DNA of 64,000 nucleotides from Ectothiorhodospiraceae bacterium. Its GTDB lineage: Bacteria; Pseudomonadota; Gammaproteobacteria; Nitrococcales; Aquisalimonadaceae. This document shows positions 17,466 through 25,806 of the stretch, in pieces; the first letter of the stretch is position 1, and each line of letters opens with the position of its first letter. A program made the position numbers and the translations under genes. The stretch is taken from assembly GCA_020831885.1 (NCBI GenBank), contig JAFIFU010000010.1, positions 36,552-100,551 on the forward strand. Reading direction: 5' to 3'. The notes under the pieces were generated by a model. The model was not told the DNA's origin and ran no database searches. It worked only from the letters and a program-made list of their open reading frames with translations.

Positions 17466-17833
17466 GATCTTTTCGTATTCCGATTCTCTGATCTTAGCCG
17501 TGAATACGCCTTAGCTTTCAATCCTCCCTTGCTTTCTCCCGCCAGTGAAAGTCTACGTGCCCATGCAGATGAAAGGGCTTGCGTCTGATGCAGTGACATC
17601 TGACGACATCCGACGAGTCTCCCGTAGTCTTGGTGCCGGAACCGGCTCGCAAGCATTCAAAACCGTCCGTTGTTAAGAGGCTGCCTCATGCCTGAGTCGA
17701 ACCGCGTCCGGGGTTCCGGCATGGGTGTGGTATCCCTCTTGCTTCGCGCCGACGGTCCTGGGGAGACAGCTGCTTGTCGGCGACTGCCCGCGCTGCTGTA
17801 ATGAACTAGGCGCGCATGAGTGTTAAACAAAGT
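17466..17833. other. Intergenic region between divergent exporter and GntR genes
   Basis: No gene recognised; the minus-strand ORFs at 17462-17842 have no family features. The region must contain the exporter promoter on the minus strand and leads into the GntR promoter at 17834. Confidence 0.5.
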
Positions 17834-17865
17834 TGTTGACAATAATGTAATGCAAATTGTAGCCT
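17834..17865 (+). promoter_or_regulatory. Promoter/operator of the GntR regulator gene
   Basis: TTGACA (17836-17841) and TAGCCT (17860-17865), 18 nt apart. The 17 bases at 17834-17850 are identical to those at 14784-14800 before the CoA-transferase. This suggests autoregulation together with control of that gene. Confidence 0.55.
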
Positions 17866-17891
17866 AAATCCATACGAAAAAGGTGTACCAA

Positions 17892-18572
17892 ATGGCTGAG
17901 CGTCGAAAACTTAGAGCGAAAGGGTCGAGTAATCCGAAGGTGGAAGACTTGGTCGAGATCCTGCGGGGAAGGATCGTGAACCATGAGCTTCCTCCTGGTG
18001 CCAAGCTGAGCGAGGCCGCGTTAACGGAAGAGTTCGGGGCGTCAAGGCCACGGATCCGAGAAGCTTTCGGTGTGCTGGAGGATCGAGGGCTGATCGAACG
18101 GATACCTAACCGGGGTGCGGTTGTTACTCGTTTGGAGGTGGACAAAATCTACGAACTCTTCGATGTTCGGGAGGTGTTGGAGGGGTTGGCGGTAAGGCTG
18201 GCTACCAAGAATGCACCACAAGAAACATGGAATGATTTGGTGGAGCTGTTCGGAGGTGAGGCCGAACAAGCGCTTCAGAAGAACGACATCGACTTCTACG
18301 TATCCTGTATCACTCGGTTTCGCGAGCGAATCATCAGCGAGGCAGATAATTCAGTCCTGGCAGCGCAACTTGATGCCATATATGACCGGACTCGAGTGCT
18401 GATCCGTCGTCTGGTGCTTGTTCCTGGGCGGGCTATGGAGGGGCTTTTGCAGCATCAGGAGATTCTCCGCGCAATGACGGCGGGTGATGCCGAGAAGGCT
18501 GAGCAGTTGAAGCGAGAAAACATTCGTAGCGCTCGTGATTGCTTCGAAAAATACAAGAAGTTTCTTTTGTAG
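17892..18572 (+). CDS. GntR-family regulator, FadR/FCD type
   Basis: ATG 17892 (nine bases inside the GTG-started ORF) gives 226 residues. The N-terminal winged helix includes LPPGAKLSEAALTEEFGASR and LIERIPNRGAVV. The C-terminal all-helical FCD ligand domain starts near YELFDVREVLEGLAVRLA. Such proteins are usually repressors released by a metabolite of the pathway they sit in. It is located between the two halves of the catabolic cluster, directly upstream of the acyl-CoA carboxylase genes, and is the only regulator from 4 to 25.5 kb. The shared promoter repeat supports a cluster-wide role. The effector is unknown. Confidence 0.9.
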   Translation: MAERRKLRAKGSSNPKVEDLVEILRGRIVNHELPPGAKLSEAALTEEFGASRPRIREAFGVLEDRGLIERIPNRGAVVTRLEVDKIYELFDVREVLEGLAVRLATKNAPQETWNDLVELFGGEAEQALQKNDIDFYVSCITRFRERIISEADNSVLAAQLDAIYDRTRVLIRRLVLVPGRAMEGLLQHQEILRAMTAGDAEKAEQLKRENIRSARDCFEKYKKFLL

Positions 18573-18620
18573 TGGGAAAGTGTGGGGTAGTGAAAGGGCG
18601 CGAGCCGGTTAGCGGACCAC

Positions 18621-18636
18621 GCTTCGTCGACGAAGC
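18621..18636. promoter_or_regulatory. Perfect 16-bp palindrome upstream of the acyl-CoA carboxylase genes
   Basis: GCTTCGTCGACGAAGC is a perfect palindrome 63 bp before the first carboxyltransferase start. It could be an operator or a small hairpin. It does not resemble the GntR-type repeat elsewhere in the cluster. Confidence 0.35.
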
Positions 18637-18699
18637 AATGACCTTGAGTTCATAGATGGTGTTGTCGTGGTCAAGGGTCTGATGTTTGGGGGTAGGTAG

Positions 18700-20238
18700 A
18701 TGGCTTTGCAGGACAGAATCGCTGAGTTGCAGGTTCGTGAAGAACGGGCCCGGGCTATGGGTGGTGAGGAGAAGTTGGCCCGGCGTAAGGCGCAGGGCGT
18801 TCTCGACGCACGTGAGCGTATCAACTACTTCCTGGATGAAGGGAGCTTCATTGAAAGCGGGCTCTTGGGTGTGTCCTCTGTGGTGCCGGAGGACCGCGAT
18901 CATACCCCTGCTGATGGGAAAATTGCTGGCTTTGGACGTGTCGAAGGGCGTCCGGTAGGACTCGTGTCCAACGACTTCACGGTCAAAGGCGCGTCCAGCA
19001 GTCTGACCAATATGAAAAAGATTTCCCATGTGAAGCGTGTGGCCACTGAGCGCGGGTTCCCTTTGGTGTTCTTCGGTGAATCTTCAGGCGCTCGAATGCC
19101 GGACAATATGGGTAGCCGTGGTATGGGGACCTTGCTCGGGAATGATGCCTCGCAATACGTGCGACACCGCGAAACGCCATGGGCTACGGCGATTCTCGGG
19201 CAGTGCTACGGTTCTTCTGCTTGGTATGCGTGTTTGTCCGATTTTACGGTAATGCGTAAAGGCGCGGTACTGGCTGTGGCCAGCCCGGTGCTCGCTTCCC
19301 TTGCAATCGGTCAGCATGTTGAGCCGGAAGAGTTGGGCGGCTGGGAGTTGCACAGCAAGGTGACAGGATTGATTGATCGTGTGGCCGAGACCGATGAAGA
19401 GGCTTTGGACTTGGTTCGCACTTACCTATCCTATTTGCCATCGCACCATAATGAACCACCTCCTTGCCTGGCGCCTGACTCGGCGGATGATGAGCCAGCT
19501 GCGGCTGTCACGGATATCTTGCCGGAGAATCGGCGCCGAGGGTACGACGTACGAAAGATTATCTCCGCAGTTGTGGATAAGAGCAGTTTCTTCGAGTTGA
19601 AGCCACGCTTTGGTCGTACCGCTGTCACCGGTTTAGCTCGTCTCAATGGGGCGACCGTGGGGGTTGTGGCCAATAACCCGATGTTTAAGGCTGGCGCACT
19701 GGATGTGCCTGGCTGCGAAAAAATAACCCGTTTCCTCGTCATGTGTGATTCCTTCAATATCCCCATTGTTCTTTTGGTGGATACGCCTGGGTTTGTTATC
19801 GGCATCGAAGGAGAACGGATGAAAGCACCGGGGAAAATTATGAACTTCATGACGGCGCTGCAGATGTGCACGGTCCCGAAGCTTTCGGTGATCATGCGCA
19901 AGAGTTATGGCCAAGCCTATCTGAATATGGGTGGCGGACGGAACTCTGATGAGGTCGCTGCTTGGCCGACCGCAGAAGTGAGTTTCATGGATCCTGAATA
20001 CGCTGTACAGGTCGTAACCTGGGGGCGTGATCTTCCCGAAGCTGAAGTGGATGCAATCAAACGGGAAATGGATAGAGACAACGAAGTCTGGGGTTTGGCA
20101 GAGATTTATGCCGCGCAGGCCGTCATTGCGCCCGATGAAACTCGACAGTACTTGACCCGCATGCTCGAGATTCACTCCATGCGTCGGTCTGGTGGGGTGG
20201 GGCAACACCGCCTCGCGGCATGGCCCACCACATTCTAG
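18700..20238 (+). CDS. Acyl-CoA carboxylase carboxyltransferase subunit 1
   Basis: 512 residues of the PccB/MccB type, with paired crotonase-like N and C domains. ARERINYFLDEGSF is at the N-terminus. The first oxyanion-region motif is GESSGARMP rather than the common DSGGAR. In the C domain FELKPRFGRTAVTGLARLNG, VDTPGFVIGIEGE and RKSYGQAYLNMGGG are clear. It transfers carboxyl from biotin to an acyl-CoA. A 73-residue carrier, a second carboxyltransferase and a biotin carboxylase follow in the same direction. The unusual first-site motif and the second paralogue suggest a substrate other than propionyl- or methylcrotonyl-CoA, but that is inference. Confidence 0.88.
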   Translation: MALQDRIAELQVREERARAMGGEEKLARRKAQGVLDARERINYFLDEGSFIESGLLGVSSVVPEDRDHTPADGKIAGFGRVEGRPVGLVSNDFTVKGASSSLTNMKKISHVKRVATERGFPLVFFGESSGARMPDNMGSRGMGTLLGNDASQYVRHRETPWATAILGQCYGSSAWYACLSDFTVMRKGAVLAVASPVLASLAIGQHVEPEELGGWELHSKVTGLIDRVAETDEEALDLVRTYLSYLPSHHNEPPPCLAPDSADDEPAAAVTDILPENRRRGYDVRKIISAVVDKSSFFELKPRFGRTAVTGLARLNGATVGVVANNPMFKAGALDVPGCEKITRFLVMCDSFNIPIVLLVDTPGFVIGIEGERMKAPGKIMNFMTALQMCTVPKLSVIMRKSYGQAYLNMGGGRNSDEVAAWPTAEVSFMDPEYAVQVVTWGRDLPEAEVDAIKREMDRDNEVWGLAEIYAAQAVIAPDETRQYLTRMLEIHSMRRSGGVGQHRLAAWPTTF

Positions 20239-20283
20239 GGGCGGCAGCTGCCGTGAGATCAGCAGGAAAACAGGAGAAAGGCC

Positions 20284-20505
20284 GTGGCGACGACAGAGGT
20301 GGCTTCCGAAGTGACGGGGTCTGTCTGGAAAGTGGAGCTTGAAGAGGGCGATCACGTGGATGAGGGCAGCGTGATCATGATCCTGGAGTCCATGAAAATG
20401 GAAATCCCTGTCGAGGCCCCGGTTGCGGGCAAACTGGTGGACGTTCGCGTTTCACCGGGGGAATCCGTAGAAGAGGACCAAGTGGTATGCGTGATCCAAT
20501 CGTGA
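20284..20505 (+). CDS. Minimal biotinyl-domain carrier protein
   Basis: Only 73 residues, GTG start after CAGGAGAAAGGCC. The whole protein is one biotin/lipoyl attachment domain: EVTGSVWKVELEEGDHV, then ESMKMEIPVEAPVAG with the biotinylated Lys near residue 37, and the closing VEEDQVVCVIQS. It has no N-terminal extension or linker, unlike the 161-residue carrier at 8071. It lies between the two carboxyltransferase genes, with its 3' end overlapping the next one. Confidence 0.88.
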   Translation: MATTEVASEVTGSVWKVELEEGDHVDEGSVIMILESMKMEIPVEAPVAGKLVDVRVSPGESVEEDQVVCVIQS

Positions 20506-22100
20506 GTAACGCCGACGATGGAACTCAAGCTCCGTTTGCAGACGGGGACCGGCTGGGCGAACTCGCATTTCGTCGGGAGCAGGCGAAAGCTATGGGTGGT
20601 TCGCAAGCCGTAGAGCGCCAGCACAAGGCCAATCGGCTCACAATTCGCGAACGGATTGAAGCACTGGTTGATCAGGGTAGTTTTCGTGAAATTGGAACCC
20701 TGGCGGGTACTGGCCGCTACGATGAGAACAATAGGCTCGTATCCGTTATACCTGCCCCGTATGTGGCTGGGCATGCCCGCATAGACAACCGTCCAATCGC
20801 CCTTGGTGGCGAAGATTTTACTGTCCGAGGAGGCACGAGCTTCGGCAGTCAGCGCCGTAAAGGTGGGCAAGGCGGATTCGTCGAGGATCTGGCCTTTCAT
20901 TATCGAATACCACTGGTGAACTTGATTGATGGTGCCGGTGGCAGTGTTACCTCATTGAAACGACGTGGACACAGCGTCTTTCCTGGCGTCGATGGCTTTG
21001 AGCGTTCTGTTGAACTTCTCGGGCGGGTGCCGGTGGCGTCAGCCGTGCTTGGCACCGCGGCGGGTGGTCCTGCCGGCCGAGCGATACTATCCCATTTTTC
21101 CGTGATGGTGCGAGGTAGTAGTCAGATTTTCGCTGCCGGACCGCCGGTGGTGGAACGCTCTCTTGGTCAGAGAATCGATAAGGAACAGCTTGGGGGTGCC
21201 GGGGTAGCGGTGGACACCGCAGGAACCATCCATAACGCCGCTGACAGCGAGGAAGACGCGTTCGCACAGATTCGTCGTTTCCTAAGTTTTATGCCGTCCA
21301 ACGTTTGGGAACTCCCCCCAGTCGTTAGCTCCGATGATCCGCTTGATCGTTGCGAGGAGCGCTTGGCCAGCATCGTTCCAGAGAAGCGTACACAGGCTTA
21401 CAACATGCAACGTCTGGTGCGTATGGTTGTGGACAAGGACTCAGAATTCGAGATTCGCCCTACTTTCGGAAAGGCGGTCATCACCATGCTGGCCCGTCTC
21501 AACGGGCGTCCTGTTGGGGTTGTGGCTAATAATCCAATGGTCTATGGCGGAGCAATGGATGCTGATGCCGCGCGAAAACAGATCCATTTCATGGAGCTTT
21601 GCGATACCTTCCACATTCCATTGGTTTTTTTCGTAGACGTGCCGGGTTTCATGGTCGGTAGAAAGGCTGAAGTGGAAGGCGTTCTGCGTGAGGGGATGCG
21701 GGCGGTTTATGCAGCGGGAAACCTTAGTGTTCCGACAGTCACACTGGTGATCCGTAAATGTTACGGGATGGCAGGAATGGCCACCTGTAACAAGAACGAT
21801 ATCGACCTCAAGTTGGCGTGGCCGTCCGCAGAATGGGGTTCCCTGCCGGTTGAGGGCGGCGTTGCAGCCGCGTTTCGACGCGAGATTTCGGCTGCGGAGG
21901 ATCCCGCTGCCAAGGAAAGGGAGTTAGAGGCAGAGTTGCGCCCATATGCTTCACCCTTTAGGACGGCTGAGGCTTTTGCCGTCGAGGAGATCATTGATCC
22001 CCGAGAGACTCGACCTGTACTGAGCGAGTTCATCGAACTGGCGGAGGGGCGCCTGCGTACTACATTAGGTCCGCGCCCGCGGGTTGGCGTGCAGCCGTAG
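20487..22100 (+). CDS. Acyl-CoA carboxylase carboxyltransferase subunit 2
   Basis: 537 residues from ATG 20487, which has AGAGGAC upstream; GTG 20502 (GTGA overlap with the carrier stop) is an alternative. It is a paralogue of the gene at 18700 with the same two-domain carboxyltransferase architecture: TIRERIEALVDQGSF, IDGAGGSVTSLKRRGHS in the first domain, FEIRPTFGKAVITMLARLNG, VDVPGFMVGRKAEVEG and RKCYGMAGMATCNKND in the second. The GAGGS segment departs from DSGGAR. Two dissimilar carboxyltransferases around one small carrier suggest a hetero-oligomeric core or two related substrates. Confidence 0.88.
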   Translation: MRDPIVSNADDGTQAPFADGDRLGELAFRREQAKAMGGSQAVERQHKANRLTIRERIEALVDQGSFREIGTLAGTGRYDENNRLVSVIPAPYVAGHARIDNRPIALGGEDFTVRGGTSFGSQRRKGGQGGFVEDLAFHYRIPLVNLIDGAGGSVTSLKRRGHSVFPGVDGFERSVELLGRVPVASAVLGTAAGGPAGRAILSHFSVMVRGSSQIFAAGPPVVERSLGQRIDKEQLGGAGVAVDTAGTIHNAADSEEDAFAQIRRFLSFMPSNVWELPPVVSSDDPLDRCEERLASIVPEKRTQAYNMQRLVRMVVDKDSEFEIRPTFGKAVITMLARLNGRPVGVVANNPMVYGGAMDADAARKQIHFMELCDTFHIPLVFFVDVPGFMVGRKAEVEGVLREGMRAVYAAGNLSVPTVTLVIRKCYGMAGMATCNKNDIDLKLAWPSAEWGSLPVEGGVAAAFRREISAAEDPAAKERELEAELRPYASPFRTAEAFAVEEIIDPRETRPVLSEFIELAEGRLRTTLGPRPRVGVQP

Positions 22101-22138
22101 CAGAATCGTTGCGGATGATATGTAAAGGGGGAAGAGCA

Positions 22139-23533
22139 ATGCTCGACCGAGGAAAAGTGCTGATTGCCAATCGGGGAGAGATCGCTTGTAGAATCATTCG
22201 TGCCTGCAGATCGTTGGGGTTGCGGACGGTTGCTGTAAATTCCGAGGCTGATACTGACTCATTGCACGTAGAGCAAGCGGACGAATCTGTGGTCATCGGG
22301 CCTGCTCCCGCCAGGGAAAGTTATCTGGTGCCCGAGCGGATTCTGGCGGCCGCTGAGTCCACCGGCGCCGGTTTGATCCACCCAGGTTACGGGTTTCTGG
22401 CAGAGGACGGAGCATTCGCGCAGGCTGTGATTGACGCCGGCAGGATATGGGTGGGGCCGTCGCCGCGCTCCATTGATGAGATGGGCGACAAAGATCGGGC
22501 GCGTGCCATTGCTCGCGAGGCTGGGGTTCCTGTTGTGCCGGGTAGTGCGCGGTTTGGTGCTGACAGCGACGCCGACAGTATCCGATTGGCCGGTGACAGT
22601 GTTGGTTATCCGTTACTGGTCAAGGCTGCCGCCGGCGGAGGTGGCATCGGCATGCAGCGGGTTGATAATCCGGACTCGTTGGAGAAGGTGGTGCGGGCAA
22701 CGCAGTCTATGGCGTCCAAGGCGTTCGGCGATGCAGGCGTCTATCTGGAGCGGTTTGTACCGGATGCACGGCACATAGAAGTTCAGATATTCGGTTTTGG
22801 TGACGCCGGCGGTGTCCACCTCTATGACCGGGACTGTTCCGTTCAGCGACGATTCCAGAAAATCATCGAAGAAGCCCCTGCCCCTGGATTGCCCGACAAG
22901 GTTCGGGAAGATTTGTATCGGTTCGCCTTGGCGTTGGTGAGCCACCAGCGTTATGAGGGAGCCGGGACGGTGGAGTTCATCTACGACATCCACCGTGAGG
23001 AAGCCTATTTTCTTGAGATGAATACACGGATTCAAGTAGAGCATCCCGTTACGGAGATGTTGACGGGCATTGATCTGGTGAAGTGGCAATTGCAGTATGC
23101 CAGAGGCGAACTCAAGCCGGTTTCGCAGCAATCTATTGTTCCGTCAGGCCACGCGGTGGAATGCCGTTTGTACGCCGAACGCCCTGAGAAGCGTTTTCTG
23201 CCTTCACCGGGCCAACTGAAGGCTATTCGTTGGCCATCCACGGATAATACGTTGCGTGTTGACGCCGGCGTGCGTGAAGGAGATCAGATTACTCCTTTTT
23301 ATGACCCATTGATTGCTAAGTTGGTTGCATGGGGTGTTGATCGGTCGAATGCATTGGCAAGAATGCGTGACTCACTTGCCGAGCTTTCAGTGGATGGTGT
23401 TCACACGAACGCGAATTTTCTGGATAAAGCAATCCGGGATAGCGAGTTTTGTAAAGGTGGAGTATCAACCCGCTTTGTTGACGACTTGATGATGCGGGGG
23501 ACCGAGCACGCCGCCATAGTTGGCGGTTCTTGA
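22139..23533 (+). CDS. Biotin carboxylase subunit (second copy)
   Basis: ATG 22139 follows GGGGGAAGAG; 464 residues. The motifs are complete: VLIANRGEIACRIIRACR, the glycine loop KAAAGGGGIGM (about 163-173) and EMNTRIQVEHPVTE. It charges the 73-residue carrier with carboxyl and serves the two carboxyltransferases upstream. It is distinct in sequence from the biotin carboxylase at 6674, so the cluster has two independent carboxylase machines. Confidence 0.93.
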   Translation: MLDRGKVLIANRGEIACRIIRACRSLGLRTVAVNSEADTDSLHVEQADESVVIGPAPARESYLVPERILAAAESTGAGLIHPGYGFLAEDGAFAQAVIDAGRIWVGPSPRSIDEMGDKDRARAIAREAGVPVVPGSARFGADSDADSIRLAGDSVGYPLLVKAAAGGGGIGMQRVDNPDSLEKVVRATQSMASKAFGDAGVYLERFVPDARHIEVQIFGFGDAGGVHLYDRDCSVQRRFQKIIEEAPAPGLPDKVREDLYRFALALVSHQRYEGAGTVEFIYDIHREEAYFLEMNTRIQVEHPVTEMLTGIDLVKWQLQYARGELKPVSQQSIVPSGHAVECRLYAERPEKRFLPSPGQLKAIRWPSTDNTLRVDAGVREGDQITPFYDPLIAKLVAWGVDRSNALARMRDSLAELSVDGVHTNANFLDKAIRDSEFCKGGVSTRFVDDLMMRGTEHAAIVGGS

Positions 23534-23647
23534 ATTCAGTTATGTTGGTTGGGCATTTAAATAAAATTACGGTGACCTGCCGCATAAAAATAGATAATCA
23601 ATTGCGGGAATAGTGATAAAAACAGATTGACCCTTGGAGGGAGCGCT

Positions 23648-24916
23648 ATGTGGATGCTAGGAATGATGGTCGTGCTTATGCTGACCGGTATGCCGCTGGC
23701 GCTCGCAGTCGGGGTCGCCGTAGCGTTATATATTTATTTTGTAGCGCCAGTTTCCGGCACGATCATTCCGCAACGCATGCTTGGCGCAGTGGATGGGTTC
23801 GTGCTTCTGGCGATCCCGCTGTTTCTGTTGACCGGCCGGTTGATGAGCGACAGCCGTATCATCGGGCAGTTAATTCATTTCAGCACTTGTCTTGTTGGCT
23901 GGGTGCGTGGTGGGCTGGCTCAAGTTAATGTCGTATTAAGCGTCATTATTTCCGGAATTTCAGGCTCAGTGCTTGCTGATACAGCGGCGACGGGTAGTTC
24001 TTTAGTGCCAGCCATGAAGCGCGCCGGCTATGGGGCCGGATTTTCCGGCGCTTTGACGGCTGCGTCGGCGAGTATTGGTCCCATAATTCCTCCAAGTATT
24101 ATCATGGTTGTTCTGGGTGGATTGACGACGGTTTCTATTGGTCGTTTGTTTCTTGGAGGAGTGGTTCCTGGACTAATTTTGGCAATCGTCTTTGGAGTAA
24201 TCGTTTATTGGATTTCCAAAAAGCGTAACTATCCAAAAGGGGATTTACCGACTGGCCGCGAGTTTGTGAAGAGCTTTTTTCAAGCCCTTCCCGCTCTCGG
24301 GCTACCATTGATTATAGTTGGTGGCATTTTGACAGGGATTTTTACCGCCACTGAAGCGGCGGCTGTTGCTGCCGTCTATACGCTACTTTTAGTCGTGGCA
24401 ACGAGGCAGTTTAGTTTTCGAAAATTTTACCGAGGCGTCGTGGACGTTGGAGTGGCGACTGGAGCTATTCTTTTCGTTGTAGCCATCGCAGGCGTTCTGG
24501 GTTGGGTTCTCATCATGGAAAGGGCCGCAGATGGAATGCTGCACTATCTTGGTGGTTTTGCGGATAATCCTACCCTTGTTCTGGCGCTGATCACCCTGGC
24601 GTTGTTGGTTCTCGGTTGCTTTATCGAAATAATGGCATTGTTGATTTTAAGTATCCCGCTTCTAATGCCAGTTGTTCAACAGGTGGGTATAGATCCAGTT
24701 CATTTTGGTGTCGTAGCCACGCTTGCTCTGACTACAGGGCTTATTACTCCGCCTTTCGGTTTGAGCATGTTTCTAACCTGTAGATTAAGCGGAATACGTA
24801 TGGAAGAATTCGCGAGAGAAGTATTTCCATTTCTTCTTGGTATTGGTGTGGTTTTAGTTATTCTTATTATTTTTCCACAGCTGGTTCTTTATTTGCCGAA
24901 CAGGCTTATGGGCTGA
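23648..24916 (+). CDS. TRAP transporter large permease (DctM family)
   Basis: ATG 23648 follows CCTTGGAGGGAGC; 422 residues with about twelve membrane segments. Typical DctM features are the N-terminal MLTGMPLALAVGVAVALY, SGISGSVLADTAATGSSLVPAMKRAGY and the C-terminal ALTTGLITPPFGLSMFL. It is the ion-coupled transport subunit. The gene is noticeably AT-richer than the 42-58 kb region. The matching binding protein is probably the one at 10202, 12.4 kb upstream. Confidence 0.92.
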   Translation: MWMLGMMVVLMLTGMPLALAVGVAVALYIYFVAPVSGTIIPQRMLGAVDGFVLLAIPLFLLTGRLMSDSRIIGQLIHFSTCLVGWVRGGLAQVNVVLSVIISGISGSVLADTAATGSSLVPAMKRAGYGAGFSGALTAASASIGPIIPPSIIMVVLGGLTTVSIGRLFLGGVVPGLILAIVFGVIVYWISKKRNYPKGDLPTGREFVKSFFQALPALGLPLIIVGGILTGIFTATEAAAVAAVYTLLLVVATRQFSFRKFYRGVVDVGVATGAILFVVAIAGVLGWVLIMERAADGMLHYLGGFADNPTLVLALITLALLVLGCFIEIMALLILSIPLLMPVVQQVGIDPVHFGVVATLALTTGLITPPFGLSMFLTCRLSGIRMEEFAREVFPFLLGIGVVLVILIIFPQLVLYLPNRLMG

Positions 24917-24947
24917 GCACAAGACTGTGCGTTTTGGGAGACGGTTG

Positions 24948-25475
24948 ATGATGCGAAAGCTGTTCGGGATCGATGGCTATGTCACGATTATGCGCCGGTA
25001 CATATTTTTGATAACGGAAGCTTTTCTTTTTTCCTTGATTCTAAGCGTTCTGGCGGTGGTTGTTGTCCAGGTTGTTACACGTTATGCCCTAACGATATCT
25101 ACTCCTTGGACTGGAGAAATCGCTCAAATTTTGCTTGTTTGGATTGTGATGATCGGTGCGGCATTAGCGATGGAACGGAAAGAGCATTATACCATATCTT
25201 TTATAATTGATAATGTTCCTGAGCGCCTGCGTTTGATCATTTTGATTTTGGTCAATATTCTTGGCGCTATTTTTCTTGTTTTGCTTGTCTACATTGGGTG
25301 GGAATATTTTTTGAATGGTTTGCGTAGAACTTACATGGTCACGGGACTGCCGAGGGGGGTAATGTTTCTGGCTCTTCCGGTTGGTGCGGTTCTGATGCTT
25401 TTTAGCATGGTCAGTCAATCACTCGAGGCGCTGGCGGAAGGCAAGGCGCAGCACGCTGCACCATACAACGCGTGA
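24948..25475 (+). CDS. TRAP transporter small permease (DctQ family)
   Basis: ATG 24948 gives 175 residues with four membrane helices. YALTISTPWTGEIAQILLVWIVMIGAA is the conserved DctQ second and third helix region, in which the T-x-WTxE motif is typical. It starts 31 nt after dctM. It completes the transporter membrane domain. The M-then-Q order is the reverse of the most common P-Q-M order; the second TRAP system in this window (54.2-57.3 kb) has the same M-Q order. Confidence 0.9.
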   Translation: MMRKLFGIDGYVTIMRRYIFLITEAFLFSLILSVLAVVVVQVVTRYALTISTPWTGEIAQILLVWIVMIGAALAMERKEHYTISFIIDNVPERLRLIILILVNILGAIFLVLLVYIGWEYFLNGLRRTYMVTGLPRGVMFLALPVGAVLMLFSMVSQSLEALAEGKAQHAAPYNA

Positions 25476-25510
25476 ACGGACCTGTCAGGGTATCTCGAGC
25501 ACGTTGCGCA

Positions 25511-25674
25511 TCACGCAACAATACACATAAGATCCCGCATGGGTGCTGGATAGAGGACGCACGCGTCGACAATGACCACAAAGCGCGCGTCAATAGCCCA
25601 TACCCTAATCCTGCGCCTGCCCGGTCAGCTCATCCAGGGCCTCTTGGCTCGCACGGTCGGAACCCGCGAAGAGG
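25511..25674 (-). pseudogene. Remnant of an excisionase-type antitoxin and PIN-domain toxin pair
   Basis: On the minus strand, FAGSDRASQEALDELTGQAQD then TAG then GMGY matches the C-terminal tail of HTH/excisionase-like antitoxins (usually QELGMGY). The TAG looks like a nonsense change of a Leu codon. Immediately downstream, ARFVVIVDACVLYPAPMRDLM is the N-terminus of a VapC-like PIN toxin with its first catalytic Asp, broken by a TGA six codons later. The antitoxin DNA-binding part and the toxin body are missing. The family call is by eye. Confidence 0.55.
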
Positions 25675-25806
25675 TCACTCCTCCGCCCAAGGGCAACCGT
25701 TGGGGAAAAGGGCGCCGATCCCGGCAAAGATCGCTGCCGCAAGGACAAGAACAGCCGCAGTCATCACCCGTTTGAATATCAGTGGCCGCCGTTGGGCATG
25801 ACCTTT

